From Pachyseris speciosa (lineage: Eukaryota; Cnidaria; Anthozoa; Scleractinia; Pachyseridae): a DNA stretch of 64,000 bases. This document shows positions 19,403-28,452 of this stretch, piece after piece; position 1 is the first letter of the stretch; each line of letters starts with the position of its first letter. The stretch is taken from the NCBI GenBank assembly GCA_016490735.1, contig JAEMWC010000100.1:1100001-1164000 (forward strand), written 5' to 3'. The position numbers were made by a program, and so were the translations under genes. Under the pieces are notes generated by a model. It was not told the DNA's origin, ran no database searches, and worked only from the letters and a program-made list of their open reading frames with translations.

Positions 19403-20188
19403 TTATAATTCTGTCCCTCTCAAGAATAACTCAATATACCAATCTATCCCATTTAAATCAACTGGTTGTCTTGAAGAATCAGTGACATAAAAACGTATTG
19501 AGCTGATTGTGTGTGTTGAGATAGGATTCCATGAAAGAAAACGAGGTTTGTAAGTGAAAGGTAAACTTCTGACGAGATCTGTGACTGGAATAACAGCGAT
19601 TGTATTTGTACTATTGCCATCAACAATGCTATCTATCACATTATCACAATTAATATAAATTTCATCCACTCCTCTTGTAATATCAGGTAGATTTGCTCCA
19701 TATTCTGTTGCTGAAACTAATTTTGAATCGAAACCGATAAGTTTTCTGAAATCAAGATCTCTCGGATCCACTCGATAGTTTTCATCAAGTTCAATCAAAA
19801 TGCGATATGTTGACAAAACGAAATATATATTGATGCCATACTTGAATTTTGATTTGTCTGTTTCAGATGGATTCAGTACATGGCTAGTTTTACTCATATA
19901 CTCATGAATGTAACTATTGATATCATCGTATGAATAGATCCCGTCAACGAATGTTATTGTTTCCCAGTTTGCACCTTTGTCATGGCTATATTTCATTTGA
20001 TTATTCCCTAAAGACTCTCTGATGTTGTACCAACTGTATGTCATATTGATAACATTCACAGCCATTTCATATTTCAAATCATTCGTTAATTTGATAGGTG
20101 TATTGAATCTTTTTTCAAAATCATGACTCTTACTAACACCAATTTTGTCTCTGTTTTTACTGTTGAATCGTAATGAAATTTCTGTCAT
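19403..20188 (-). CDS. Penton-like minor capsid protein (single jelly-roll)
   Basis: A 261-aa intact frame. The N-terminus (MTEISLRFNSKNRDK) and the hydrophobic beta-rich middle (KYEMAVNVINMTYSWYNI, then IYFVLSTYRILIEL) match the minor capsid protein family of Polintons, which forms vertices of the shell with a single jelly-roll fold. The C-terminus ends IDWYIELFLRGTEL, an amphipathic strand typical of these proteins. ATG 20188 is preceded by ATATCTAATGTAAAAGTATATG. It sits in the conserved block MCP, core protein, penton, coiled-coil protein, ATPase. Assignment by length, position and sequence flavour. Confidence 0.75.
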   Translation of the reverse strand: MTEISLRFNSKNRDKIGVSKSHDFEKRFNTPIKLTNDLKYEMAVNVINMTYSWYNIRESLGNNQMKYSHDKGANWETITFVDGIYSYDDINSYIHEYMSKTSHVLNPSETDKSKFKYGINIYFVLSTYRILIELDENYRVDPRDLDFRKLIGFDSKLVSATEYGANLPDITRGVDEIYINCDNVIDSIVDGNSTNTIAVIPVTDLVRSLPFTYKPRFLSWNPISTHTISSIRFYVTDSSRQPVDLNGIDWYIELFLRGTEL

Positions 20189-20194
20189 ATACTT

Positions 20195-21070
20195 TTACAT
20201 TAGATATTTCATCATTATTTTATTTAGCTCCTCGTTTCCAACAATACCCAGTCTGCTTAATACATGTAATATATTTACAAACTCATTTCTGACTTTTGCA
20301 CTATTATTACCAGCAGAAATAGATCCCCCAAGTAACTGCAGTCGTGAAAGCAAGTCTCCAATATTATTATAATGAAAAACGCCTGCTCCATATTGTCTTT
20401 TTTTCTTTCTGATACCTGAACCAACAGTTTGCGCACCTTCCTCAATGGCAGCAATTCGTTTTCGGTACTTTTGTAGTAATTTGATATCTTGTGTTAATTC
20501 ATAAATTTTTTCTTTATTATTATCCCTTCTCTTTTTACTATTTGATAGTTGAGCTTTTTGTCTTCCAATATTTTGGGTTAATTTACCAATCATTTTATCA
20601 TAGTCATCGATATTTATTGTTCCATCCATTAGCATATCTAATATTATTGATGGAGGAGATAAATTGTATTTTACTAATGCCTCAAGCTCCTCAACTGAAA
20701 AACCTTTATCAAGATTTGACTTATACTTTGGTTCTGTTTCAGTCATCATTGCTGGTTTGTAATCAATTGGTAATTTTGTTTTCACAGGTACTGATTCAGG
20801 TAACGTGTTTAATAGCATAAGATCTTCAAAACCGGATGTCAAGGCTTTTTGATTCTTTTTCAACTGTTCAATAACTTCATCCTGTTTTTTATCAACACTT
20901 TCTTTCACACTCTTCTGGACATCAATAGAGGGTTTCAGTAATTGCAATGTTTCATCATAAGCATCCTGTTTTCTGTTTTCATAAGTCTTGATAACCTCAC
21001 GTACTTCTCTAGTTTTATTTCCAGCTTCAATTCCACTTTTAAGAAGCCTTTCCATACGTTCTATATCCAT
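20195..21070 (-). CDS. Coiled-coil virion protein with GG-type processing sites
   Basis: From ATG 21070 the protein is 291 aa. Residues 1-100 and about 165-215 are strongly helical and charged (coiled coil). The C-terminal third starts GSGIRKKKRQYGAGVFHYNN and continues LLSRLQLLGGSISAGNNS; the GSG and GAG contexts resemble adenain sites, so the tail may be released during maturation. This type lies next to the ATPase in related elements but has no established function. A TTG at 21076 would add two residues, but ATG follows TCTAACACAATTGTATATG, the shared signal. It is divergent from the ATPase gene 36 bp away. Confidence 0.65.
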   Translation of the reverse strand: MDIERMERLLKSGIEAGNKTREVREVIKTYENRKQDAYDETLQLLKPSIDVQKSVKESVDKKQDEVIEQLKKNQKALTSGFEDLMLLNTLPESVPVKTKLPIDYKPAMMTETEPKYKSNLDKGFSVEELEALVKYNLSPPSIILDMLMDGTINIDDYDKMIGKLTQNIGRQKAQLSNSKKRRDNNKEKIYELTQDIKLLQKYRKRIAAIEEGAQTVGSGIRKKKRQYGAGVFHYNNIGDLLSRLQLLGGSISAGNNSAKVRNEFVNILHVLSRLGIVGNEELNKIMMKYLM

Positions 21071-21106
21071 ATACAATTGTGTTAGACTAATCTAAACTAT
21101 TAACAT
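21071..21106. promoter_or_regulatory. Divergent start region between the two gene blocks
   Basis: These 36 bp contain the upstream signals of both divergent genes: TCTAACACAATTGTATATG for the minus strand and TCTAAACTATTAACATATG for the plus strand. The two TCTAA copies overlap in the centre (TTAGACTAATCTAA), so one short site may drive both blocks. Promoter function is inferred from recurrence at other starts. Confidence 0.5.
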
Positions 21107-21748
21107 ATGGAAATTCCAAATTATGATATCATTCAGAATTCAAATAATTCATTCAGACAGTTGTATCCATATATGCCAAAAGATACATTCAGAATGTTAT
21201 TGGCTGGAAATTCTGGATCTGGAAAGACAACCTTGTTCTTGCATCTGATTATGGAACCTTTGGTCTATTATGATCAAATACATCTATACGCCAAAAACTT
21301 GGATCAAGACAAATATCAATATTTACAGCATGTGATGGATGGAATAAGCAAACAAGTTGGTTACCCCGTTTTAGTTTGTAGCCAGGATGAAATTTTACCC
21401 GTTGAACAAATAAAAGACACTGATTTGCAGCGACTGGATGTGTTTGATGATTTTGTGACTGATAAAAAACAAGATCAAATCATAAGCTATTTCATTCAGG
21501 GTCGCCACAAAAATTGTTCAGTTCTGTACCTAACACAATCCTTCTACGGTTGCCCAAAATCTGTTAGACTTAATTGTAGCCATTTCTGTCTTTATGATTT
21601 CCCATCCACAAGAGAGAGAAATATTATCTCACAAGAACTTGCAATTGACAAGCAAAAGTATATTGAAGCAACAAAAAAACCGTATTCCTTCTGTTATGTT
21701 GACAAACCAATGAAAACAGTGAAGAGAAATTTTTACGGTGTTATCTAA
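21107..21748 (+). CDS. DNA-packaging ATPase (A32-like, FtsK/HerA superfamily)
   Basis: A 213-aa intact protein. It powers packaging of the genome into capsids. Walker A is GNSGSGKT (residues 34-41), Walker B is RLDVFDDF (about 109-116), and YLTQSF (about 141-146) is the sensor-like motif of A32-type ATPases. A conserved late segment CPKSVRLNCSHFCLYDFP follows. Its length is typical for Polintons. It is the first gene of the plus-strand block, followed after 11 bp by fibre gene 1. Confidence 0.95.
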   Translation: MEIPNYDIIQNSNNSFRQLYPYMPKDTFRMLLAGNSGSGKTTLFLHLIMEPLVYYDQIHLYAKNLDQDKYQYLQHVMDGISKQVGYPVLVCSQDEILPVEQIKDTDLQRLDVFDDFVTDKKQDQIISYFIQGRHKNCSVLYLTQSFYGCPKSVRLNCSHFCLYDFPSTRERNIISQELAIDKQKYIEATKKPYSFCYVDKPMKTVKRNFYGVI

Positions 21749-21759
21749 TCTAATATTAT
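21749..21759 (+). promoter_or_regulatory. Start-site signal of fibre gene 1
   Basis: The gap between the ATPase stop and the fibre ATG is only TCTAATATTATATG in context, which is also the signal at 25536-25552 before fibre gene 2. It places the fibre gene under its own promoter despite the 11-bp spacing. Confidence 0.45.
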
Positions 21760-24700
21760 ATGGGATTATTTAATGAGTTACCAACTCCAGACAATATAGG
21801 AACTGGTGAAAGAGGTCCAAAAGGTGATAGAGGTCCTGGTGGTCCAAAAGGTAATAAAGGTGATAAAGGTGATAGAGGTCCAGCTGGTCCTGCTGATCCA
21901 AAAGGTGATAAAGGTGATAAGGGTTATGGATTCAAATTAACACAAGATGGTAACTATGATCTTGAAAATAAACGCTTGACTAATGTTGGAGAACCAAATT
22001 CAAACAAAGATGCTGTTAATATGAGATACGTCAACGATGCTGTTTTATCAATTGAAGGAACACGTGTTAATCCATTTAAATTTCTTCTTGAAGATATATC
22101 AAAAACAACTATTCTTAGAAATGCAAATGATCTCAAATTGGAAGATTTTAATAAAAGCCCTTACTTAATAAATAAAAAAGCCTTGTCTTTTGTTATTCCT
22201 ACAGCTAGCCAGACAACTGTTCTTCGTTTTGATTTGTCACAATTGGAAGTTTCAAGATACACTTTTGCTGTTGAGTTTTATACAAACGGTAATCCAAATA
22301 ATGCAACAGTTGATGATGATAATTTGTCATCCAATTTAGTTGAAAGAAAAGATTCGATAAAAAGAGCATTTCCAGAGACTCATATTGTAGAGGCTTATCT
22401 CAAAAGAATATTCTTCCTTGAAAAAACAAGTCATGGTTCCACATCAATGGAGTTATTGTTGATTTCACCATATTTACAAAATAATAAGAAACATTATGTT
22501 ATAGTTTATGGTGTTTACGGATTTTCAAATATCATTTTATCACATATTCACGATCCTGTTTTTGAAATTGAAAATGGTAATGTTGCATTCGATGGTAAAA
22601 TTGACATGAAATTAAACAAAATCATCAACCTGCAGGATAACCCCTCAAACCCACAAGACGCTGTAAACAAATCTTACGTTGATAATAAAACAGCTGATTT
22701 CCTTAATAAAAACACTGGTGGTGTAATTTATGCACCTGTCAGCATGAATAGAAATGATCTATTTGGTATACCAGATAACCCAAGATTTGGTTATTCAGCT
22801 GTAAATAGAAACTATGTGAACAATAATTTTTTGAAACTAAATGGAAGTGTTGTGATGACTTCTGATTTGAATCTTGGAGGTAACAAATTGACTAAGGTAG
22901 CAGCACCAACAGCAAACAATGATACAGCCACAAAGGGGTATGTTGATACTGAAATTGCTGGCATTGCTGGCATTGATGTTTCTCCATTTCTTAAAAAAGA
23001 TGGAAGTGTTGCGATGACTGGTGATCTTGACATGGGGGAAAACCTCATCACCAGAATGGGTTACCCCAAAGACATTCTCGACGCCACAAACAAAAGCTAC
23101 GTTGACTCTCAAATTGCAAGCTGCTTAAAAAGGGATGGAACCGACCCAGCTGAGGGCGATCTAGACATGGATGACTACAAAATAATAGATGTTGGGGCTC
23201 CAACTGCCTACAAAGATGCTGCCAACAAAAAGTATGTTGATGACCTTGTTTTTTCAGCATCTGGTTCTCAACGCAATCCATTCGCATTTTTGTTAAAAGA
23301 CAAAACCAAGTCTTCTGCGGTTCAGGGTGTGGAAAACCTACAAATTGAGAATTTTGAAAAATCACCATACCACATAAACAAGTCGTCATTGTCTTTTTTC
23401 ATTAAACGAAGTGGCAACTTTACATCCAAATTCGTTTTAATGTGACATCTTTAAGAAATGGACGGTACACTTTTGTTGTTGAGTTTTACTCACCATCTGA
23501 TCCTGAAAGTGCAACAATTGAGCTTTTTCTTCCAACTGTAAATATACGAGATGCGGGACAGCCGTTTCAAAAACCTTTTCCTGAAACTCCACATGTTGAT
23601 GGTTACATGAAAAAACTTTTCCAGATAGAAAAAACCAGTGGTGGGCAGGCGGCAATACAGGTTGATCTAAGTAGCACAGCTCCAGCGTCTAACACCAAAA
23701 AACATATTATCGTTTATGGGGCCTATGGCTATCACACTAATTTGTCTTACTTTCTCCATGATCCAGCTTATGAAATTGAAAATGGTCATGTTGCTTTTGG
23801 TAGTAACATTAATATGAAATTAAATAAAATCATCAACCTGCAGGATAACCTCTCAAACCCACAAGACGCTGTAAACAAAAGTTATGTGGACCAGAGGTTG
23901 CAAACCAAACTCGATACGATTGCACAACAAAATCTAAATATGAACAACAATGCCATTACTGATCTTGCTCCACCTGTCCACGCAGACGACGCAGCGACGA
24001 AAAGATATACTGACGAATATTTTCTTCGAAGAGAAGGTACAAATGCAATGTATGGAAACTTGGACATGGGTGGAAATAGAGTGACGAATTTAGCGAACCC
24101 GTCGAATGAAACTGATGCAGTGAACTTCAGAGTTTTAAATCGAGCTGGAATAGTTATGAGAGCAAGCGCTTTATTATTGAATGGAACAAATGCGATGGCA
24201 GCAGACTTAAAACTTGGAGGGCATAAAATCATTAACTTAAAAGAAGGAACAAATAAAACTGATGCCGTAAATTTAGATCAATTAGAAAAAAGTCATATTT
24301 CATCTGCTTCTCATCCAAAGAATGCTTTCAAATATTTGATGAATGATATCGATGAAATTAGCACTGAATATGGCTTGACAGTTAATGGATATGTCAATTT
24401 ACCTCGGTCACCACATTTGATTTCAAAAAAGGTCATTGATGTAGACTTGAATAAAGAAGCTAATCATATTTACAGAGCTAGAATTGGTTTTAATATGTAC
24501 ACAATAAAAGATGGAAAATACACTTTCATTCTTGAATGGCTATTTCCTGATTATGAAGGAATGAATCTTAGTAGTGTAACATTCAGTGCAACTGGTGGAA
24601 TTACAATTCATAAAACTGTAGGGAGAAAATTTGATAACAGAAATGAAGATCATTCGAGATATTTATTATGGATTGAAAAACCTTCAGTAGGTTCACCACC

Positions 24701-25535
24701 TGAATATTTATATTGTACAATACATATTAATGCTAACCCAACTTATCCAAATAAGTACAAAGTTCATTGTGTTGCATATGGTATTGATTTTGAAGCTGTA
24801 GACGTTCCATCAAGTGTTTACGACTTCGCAGAAGCTTATAAAATAGTGAATGAAAAAATGCAATTACAAACTGATTTAGATTTGAATGGACATGCCTTGA
24901 TTAATAATTCATCAAACTTATTTGATGGTGAAAATGGTGAATTGACAATGCTGAATAATATTAATGTGAACAGCTATTTAATAAAAGAGGCTAACCTTGG
25001 TGGTGATTTAAATCTGAATGGCTATAGAATTCATAATGGTGCTTTAAACCTATTTCGTTCAAGCGTTACAGGTGTAATCATGGAAACAGCTTTCGATTTA
25101 GGTGGATTTGCTCTCTATCAGCCAAAATTAGGAGGTGATCTAAATTTGAATGGGAATGGAATAATTGGTCAAATACAATATTTAAATTGCTTTGTTAAAG
25201 CCAAACAAGGACATAATAAGAATGCTTTGAAGCCTGTATTAATTAATGGCTCTGAATTTTTAGTTATTCATAACAATAACTTTTATATTAAGAAAATGTA
25301 TATCATACCAGGAACAAAACCCGGAATATTATACTTCAAGAAAAAGAATGAAGGTGATGGGCTTTTGCCATTACCAGCAACTATTAATGAACACAGACAA
25401 TCTTCTTTGAGTAGAAACATCACAACGGTCAACATCAACAAATCATTATCGAGAGGCTATCTTATAATTGACTATTCACATCCCAATAGTGGAGCATTTG
25501 ATACAACATTCACACTTGAAGTAATTATGAATTAA
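21760..25535 (+). pseudogene. Large collagen-like fibre protein with tail-fibre-type repeats, one frame change
   Basis: Predicted surface fibre. The N-terminus is MGLFNELPTPDN, then about 13 collagen-like G-X-Y triplets (residues 17-56), then repeated modules of the pattern LDMG..KITNL..P....DAVNK.YVD, well known from phage tail fibres (at least eight copies). Three copies of a larger beta-rich module (PFKFLLED..., then RYTFVVEFY, FFLEKT, YGVYG, HDPVFEIENG) lie at about 22050-22600, 23260-23800 and 24300-24850. The first frame ends at 23445 and the second (697 aa) is open from 23442 to 25535. The module pattern continues across, so a single small indel near 23430-23441 split one gene of over 1,250 codons. 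Role in host attachment is inferred. Fibre gene 2 shares its first 60 bases. Confidence 0.8.
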
Positions 25536-25551
25536 TCTAAAATAATATTAT
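25536..25551 (+). promoter_or_regulatory. Start-site signal of fibre gene 2
   Basis: TCTAAAATAATATTATATG bridges the end of fibre gene 1 and the ATG of fibre gene 2. It is nearly the same as the signal before fibre gene 1, and the similarity continues into both coding starts. Confidence 0.45.
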
Positions 25552-26694
25552 ATGGGATTATTTAATGATTTACCAACTCCAGACAATATAGGAACTGGTG
25601 AAAGAGGTCCACAAGGTCCGCAAGGTCCAGTTGGTCCGCAGGGTCCACAAAGTCCGCAAGGACCACAAGGTCCAGTTGGCCCACAAGGCCCACAAGGCCC
25701 ACAGGGTCCACAAGGTGTTTCAGGTTCTGTTGGCCCCAAAGGTGATAAAGGTGATGGATTTACATTAACACAAGATGGTCACAATGACCTTGGAAACAAA
25801 CATTTGACTAATGTAAAAGCAGGTAATGATTCTGATCATGTTGTAATCAAATCACAAGTTTCTGATATTGTCAGAGACAGTTTTTTGGATCTGTGGGTTT
25901 CTGAATTTATTAGATTGTACTCAAAATGTGTATATCAAATCAACAGAGCAAACAATAATTTTGTAAACATGAATGCAAACAGAAAAGTTGAAACATTATA
26001 TGATCTCTCAAATGAAGAAAATAATGCAACTCAATCAACTTTAAACTTAAGACCCACTGTTTGTACCAAGGCTGAGAAACATAATGGACGTTATTTTTTA
26101 AAGTTTAATGGATCACAGAGAATGATAAGTCAAATCAATTTAAATAATGATGTTGTTAATATTTACATTGTTTATAAATTAAATTCAAATACAGGTGGAA
26201 ATCCATGGAAAAATGGTCTTTTTGGTCATGATAATGGAGGTTATGATAAGTTTGTCAGCTATTACAATGGTTCAAATTTAGTTATAAGTGGTGTTGATCA
26301 ATCAAATTGTGTATATTTTGGTCCAGCATCATCTATACAAAATTTCACAAAATTAGCAGATTATTCCGTAAATGATTTAGGTCAAATTAATGTTTGGCAT
26401 TGTTTATCTGTTCATTGGGATAATTTATCTTCTCCAAATACTGGAAAAAGTAAAATCTATTGGAACAAAAAACATATGGGAAGTTTTACATCTGCTAATA
26501 GAACAGGTAGCACTCAGATGACTTTTGGTGATTTGAATCCCAGTTCAATTGCACCATTAGATGGTTGTATCAGTTTCTTCTGTGTTTATTTGGATCTCAT
26601 GCTTGATGAAAAAACAATCTTGGACCATCATCATGTTCTTATGCAAGAGATACAATATTGTCTAATTAATATATATGATAAAAGAGGTGGATAA
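25552..26694 (+). CDS. Second collagen-like fibre with lectin-like C-terminal domain
   Basis: A 380-aa intact frame. It starts [20 protein letters not shown], almost identical to fibre 1, followed by about 17 G-X-Y triplets dominated by GPQ (residues 18-69) and one module [19 protein letters not shown]. The C-terminal 280 residues are unrelated to fibre 1: they look like a concanavalin/LamG-type beta sandwich ([21 protein letters not shown] strand, [22 protein letters not shown], then [11 protein letters not shown]). A plausible role is a second receptor- or glycan-binding spike. Its 3' end overlaps the next gene by 20 bp. The shared N-terminus probably anchors both fibres to the same capsid site. 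Confidence 0.75.
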   Translation: MGLFNDLPTPDNIGTGERGPQGPQGPVGPQGPQSPQGPQGPVGPQGPQGPQGPQGVSGSVGPKGDKGDGFTLTQDGHNDLGNKHLTNVKAGNDSDHVVIKSQVSDIVRDSFLDLWVSEFIRLYSKCVYQINRANNNFVNMNANRKVETLYDLSNEENNATQSTLNLRPTVCTKAEKHNGRYFLKFNGSQRMISQINLNNDVVNIYIVYKLNSNTGGNPWKNGLFGHDNGGYDKFVSYYNGSNLVISGVDQSNCVYFGPASSIQNFTKLADYSVNDLGQINVWHCLSVHWDNLSSPNTGKSKIYWNKKHMGSFTSANRTGSTQMTFGDLNPSSIAPLDGCISFFCVYLDLMLDEKTILDHHHVLMQEIQYCLINIYDKRGG

Positions 26695-27097
26695 ATATGT
26701 TCAATTCTTTTTCAGAGAGACAAAAAAACAATATCCTGATATTGATGACTCTATTTTGAAATCATCTTTGATTTACCAATATCTGTATCACAAGCACTTC
26801 AATGAATTTATCCAAATCAATAGCATCATAGAAACTCACAAGGACATTGGACTCATTGGACCGGGTAGTGGTTGTCTGACATGCTTCTTGGAATCTACAC
26901 TTGGTTGGATTGATACATTGCAAACACATGGTATACTTCATGATGCATATGGAAGATTCTATAGCAGTTATTCATTAGACCGTGGATATTGTTATGCGAC
27001 ACCTTCTTTGTTCACATCAAAGAGAAGAAAAGGATCTCCATTATGCGGCCAGACATCTGGTTTGTTATATTGCATTGTCAAAAGAATCATTATATAA
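26675..27097 (+). CDS. Unknown 140-aa protein with GPGSG and HDAYG motifs
   Basis: I do not recognise the family. ATG 26675 lies inside the end of fibre gene 2 and is preceded by TCTAATTAATATATATG, the shared signal. The N-terminus is helical and charged. A conserved-looking core follows: [15 protein letters not shown], then [26 protein letters not shown] and [14 protein letters not shown]. The order of a glycine-rich loop then His-Asp-x-Tyr recalls phospholipase A2 domains, but spacing and the rest do not prove it. There are six cysteines and no signal peptide. It is 10 bp from the next gene. Confidence 0.6.
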   Translation: MIKEVDKYVQFFFRETKKQYPDIDDSILKSSLIYQYLYHKHFNEFIQINSIIETHKDIGLIGPGSGCLTCFLESTLGWIDTLQTHGILHDAYGRFYSSYSLDRGYCYATPSLFTSKRRKGSPLCGQTSGLLYCIVKRIII

Positions 27098-27106
27098 ACA
27101 ATATAT

Positions 27107-27592
27107 ATGAAAGAGCGAAAAAGCATATTCAGCTGGAACCATATTTCAGGTGAATTAACAGAAGATCAGGTAAATGAATTAAAATCCTATTACCGAACAT
27201 ATCACAGAAAGTGTTGGGCTCATAAACAGGCTGTTAAACGGTTTAAAAAATGGAAATTACTGGGGAATTCCTTGTCTATCATCTTTGCAACTGGAGGTCT
27301 CGCTGCAAGTGTGGCAACAGGTGGTGTTAGTTTGGTAGCCATCAGTACAGCATCACTTTTGATACAAGGGTGGATGAAGCATAAAAACCGCGATCTCAAA
27401 ATCCAAAATTGCACATATGCTTATCAAAGCTATCAACATCTACTCAATTCAATAAAAGACAAGTTGAGAAGTGGTGATTTTGATGCTTCAAGCATACAAA
27501 TCTCAATGAAGAATATCGATGATTATGTGACTGACAACAGTCCAATCATTGATAAGTACCTACTGAAATATGATGAAAAATTCACTGCTTGA
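27107..27592 (+). CDS. Two-helix membrane protein, SLATT-like
   Basis: A 161-aa intact protein. A charged N-terminal helix is followed by two adjacent hydrophobic segments (about residues 50-85: LLGNSLSIIFATGG, then VSLVAISTASLLIQG), then a basic turn and a long C-terminal helix (YAYQSYQHLLNSIKDKL). The helix, two TMs, helix layout resembles SLATT-family proteins, known as membrane effectors in bacterial conflict systems, and similar proteins recur in cnidarian Mavericks. Its function here is unknown; membrane remodelling or a lysis role are possibilities. ATG 27107 follows AACAATATATATG. Its last 11 bases overlap the convergent VLTF3-like gene. Confidence 0.6.
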   Translation: MKERKSIFSWNHISGELTEDQVNELKSYYRTYHRKCWAHKQAVKRFKKWKLLGNSLSIIFATGGLAASVATGGVSLVAISTASLLIQGWMKHKNRDLKIQNCTYAYQSYQHLLNSIKDKLRSGDFDASSIQISMKNIDDYVTDNSPIIDKYLLKYDEKFTA

Positions 27593-28144
27593 TAATACGA
27601 ATAATCTTATCAAATCTCAACATTAGAATGTCAACCCAATATCGATCATAAAATCCAAGCGTCTTTTTTGATCTAGTAACTATTATTTCATCAAATGGAA
27701 GATCAAGCCTTAAAAATATTTGCTTAAGCATAAATTTAGTGCTAATCATTCTTTTTCGATTCTTATTTACCAAAGGAAGGACAGTGTCTATCTCTTCGAA
27801 TATTTTCAATATTTTACCCTTATCTTTTACAGAAATTTGAAATGTATTCTTGCGACATATACCATTTACCACATTTTCAATATGGTACTTCCGATGATAT
27901 ACAGATTTTTGCCGTATTTTATACATATTAACATGAAAGTCAACGTACTCCTTACAATAGTCATAGCCGTAGACTGAACCACAATTTAGGCAAACATTTT
28001 CACCATAATCATTAAACATTTTCTGTTTATCACAGCATGGCACAACAACACTATTAACAACTTCAACCAATTGCTGATCACAAAAAGGACATGTCAATTC
28101 CCCATATTCCTTAATTCATTGTGGATTACTGAATTACAACTCAT
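27582..28144 (-). pseudogene. VLTF3-like late transcription factor with Zn-ribbon, 5' frame change
   Basis: Homologous to poxvirus/NCLDV VLTF3, which directs late-gene transcription. The main frame (to 28097) has a Zn-ribbon (CPFC near the start, then CLNCGSVYGYDYC about residues 36-48), a tyrosine/histidine-rich linker (KSVYHRKYHIENV), and the VLTF3 core NKNRKRMISTKFMLKQIF, then SKKTLGFYDRYWVDIL. The main frame has no ATG at its start. An ATG at 28144 opens another frame (MSCNSVIHNEL...) that stops near 28100, so one small indel near 28100 probably split the 5' end. It is alone on the minus strand at the right end and faces the plus block. Confidence 0.75.
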
Positions 28145-28233
28145 TCTATACTATTATATGAGATATTATTTCTTTATGTAACTAACACATGACGTCACAA
28201 CACAGCTATGCCGGCCAGAGATCACTATAGGCG

Positions 28234-28446
28234 ATGACTCATTTCCTGTTTTTCCGAGAATGTCACGCTTGGTGGTTTCCGAGAATTTCAAAAAGAACAA
28301 CTATAGATTTTATCAGATTGAACTACTATAGATTTTATCAAACTGAACTACTATAGATTACCAACAAATGACGAGTAGTATTGGAGTGGGGGTATCGAGC
28401 TCATTTTGAATCAAAATGCGCTCGTACCCCCAACTCCTATACTACT
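28234..28446 (-). repeat. Polinton right terminal inverted repeat, with terminal hairpin
   Basis: Complement of the left repeat. The outer 73 bp (28374-28446) form a longer hairpin: AGTAGTAT/ATACTACT, GGAGT/ACTCC, GGGGGTA/TACCCCC, CGAGC/GCTCG and a CATTTTGA/TCAAAATG apex. Inside it an ACTATAGATT motif of about 25-bp period is present three times (28300-28365), against one in the left repeat, so the two ends have diverged by local repeat expansion. Confidence 0.9.
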
Positions 28447-28452
28447 AAAGTG

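Larger units (their letters stand above)
9087..28446. mobile_element. Polinton/Maverick (adintovirus-type) element, 19.4 kb, complete ends
   Basis: The element begins AGTAGTATAGGAGTTGGGGG and ends with the complement. It is flanked by a perfect 6-bp duplication AAAGTG (9081-9086 and 28447-28452), and copy B has the unoccupied site with one AAAGTG (43922-43927). Six-base duplications, long TIRs, AG termini and a length of 15-20 kb are the known hallmarks of Polintons. It encodes all the defining proteins: PolB, rve integrase, adenain-like protease, packaging ATPase, major capsid and penton-like proteins. Genes form two divergent blocks meeting at 21071-21106, plus a minus-strand gene at the right end. 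Several genes carry stops or frame changes, so this copy is probably not autonomous. Confidence 0.97.

Noticed and set aside
21760..25535. Phage contamination suggested by tail-fibre-like repeats
   Set aside because: The gene is inside an element with eukaryotic Polinton hallmarks, exact target duplication and an empty paralogous site in the same animal-like DNA.
25548..25739. Minus-strand proline/cysteine/glycine-rich ORF
   Set aside because: Antisense shadow of the collagen-like GPQ repeats of fibre gene 2.
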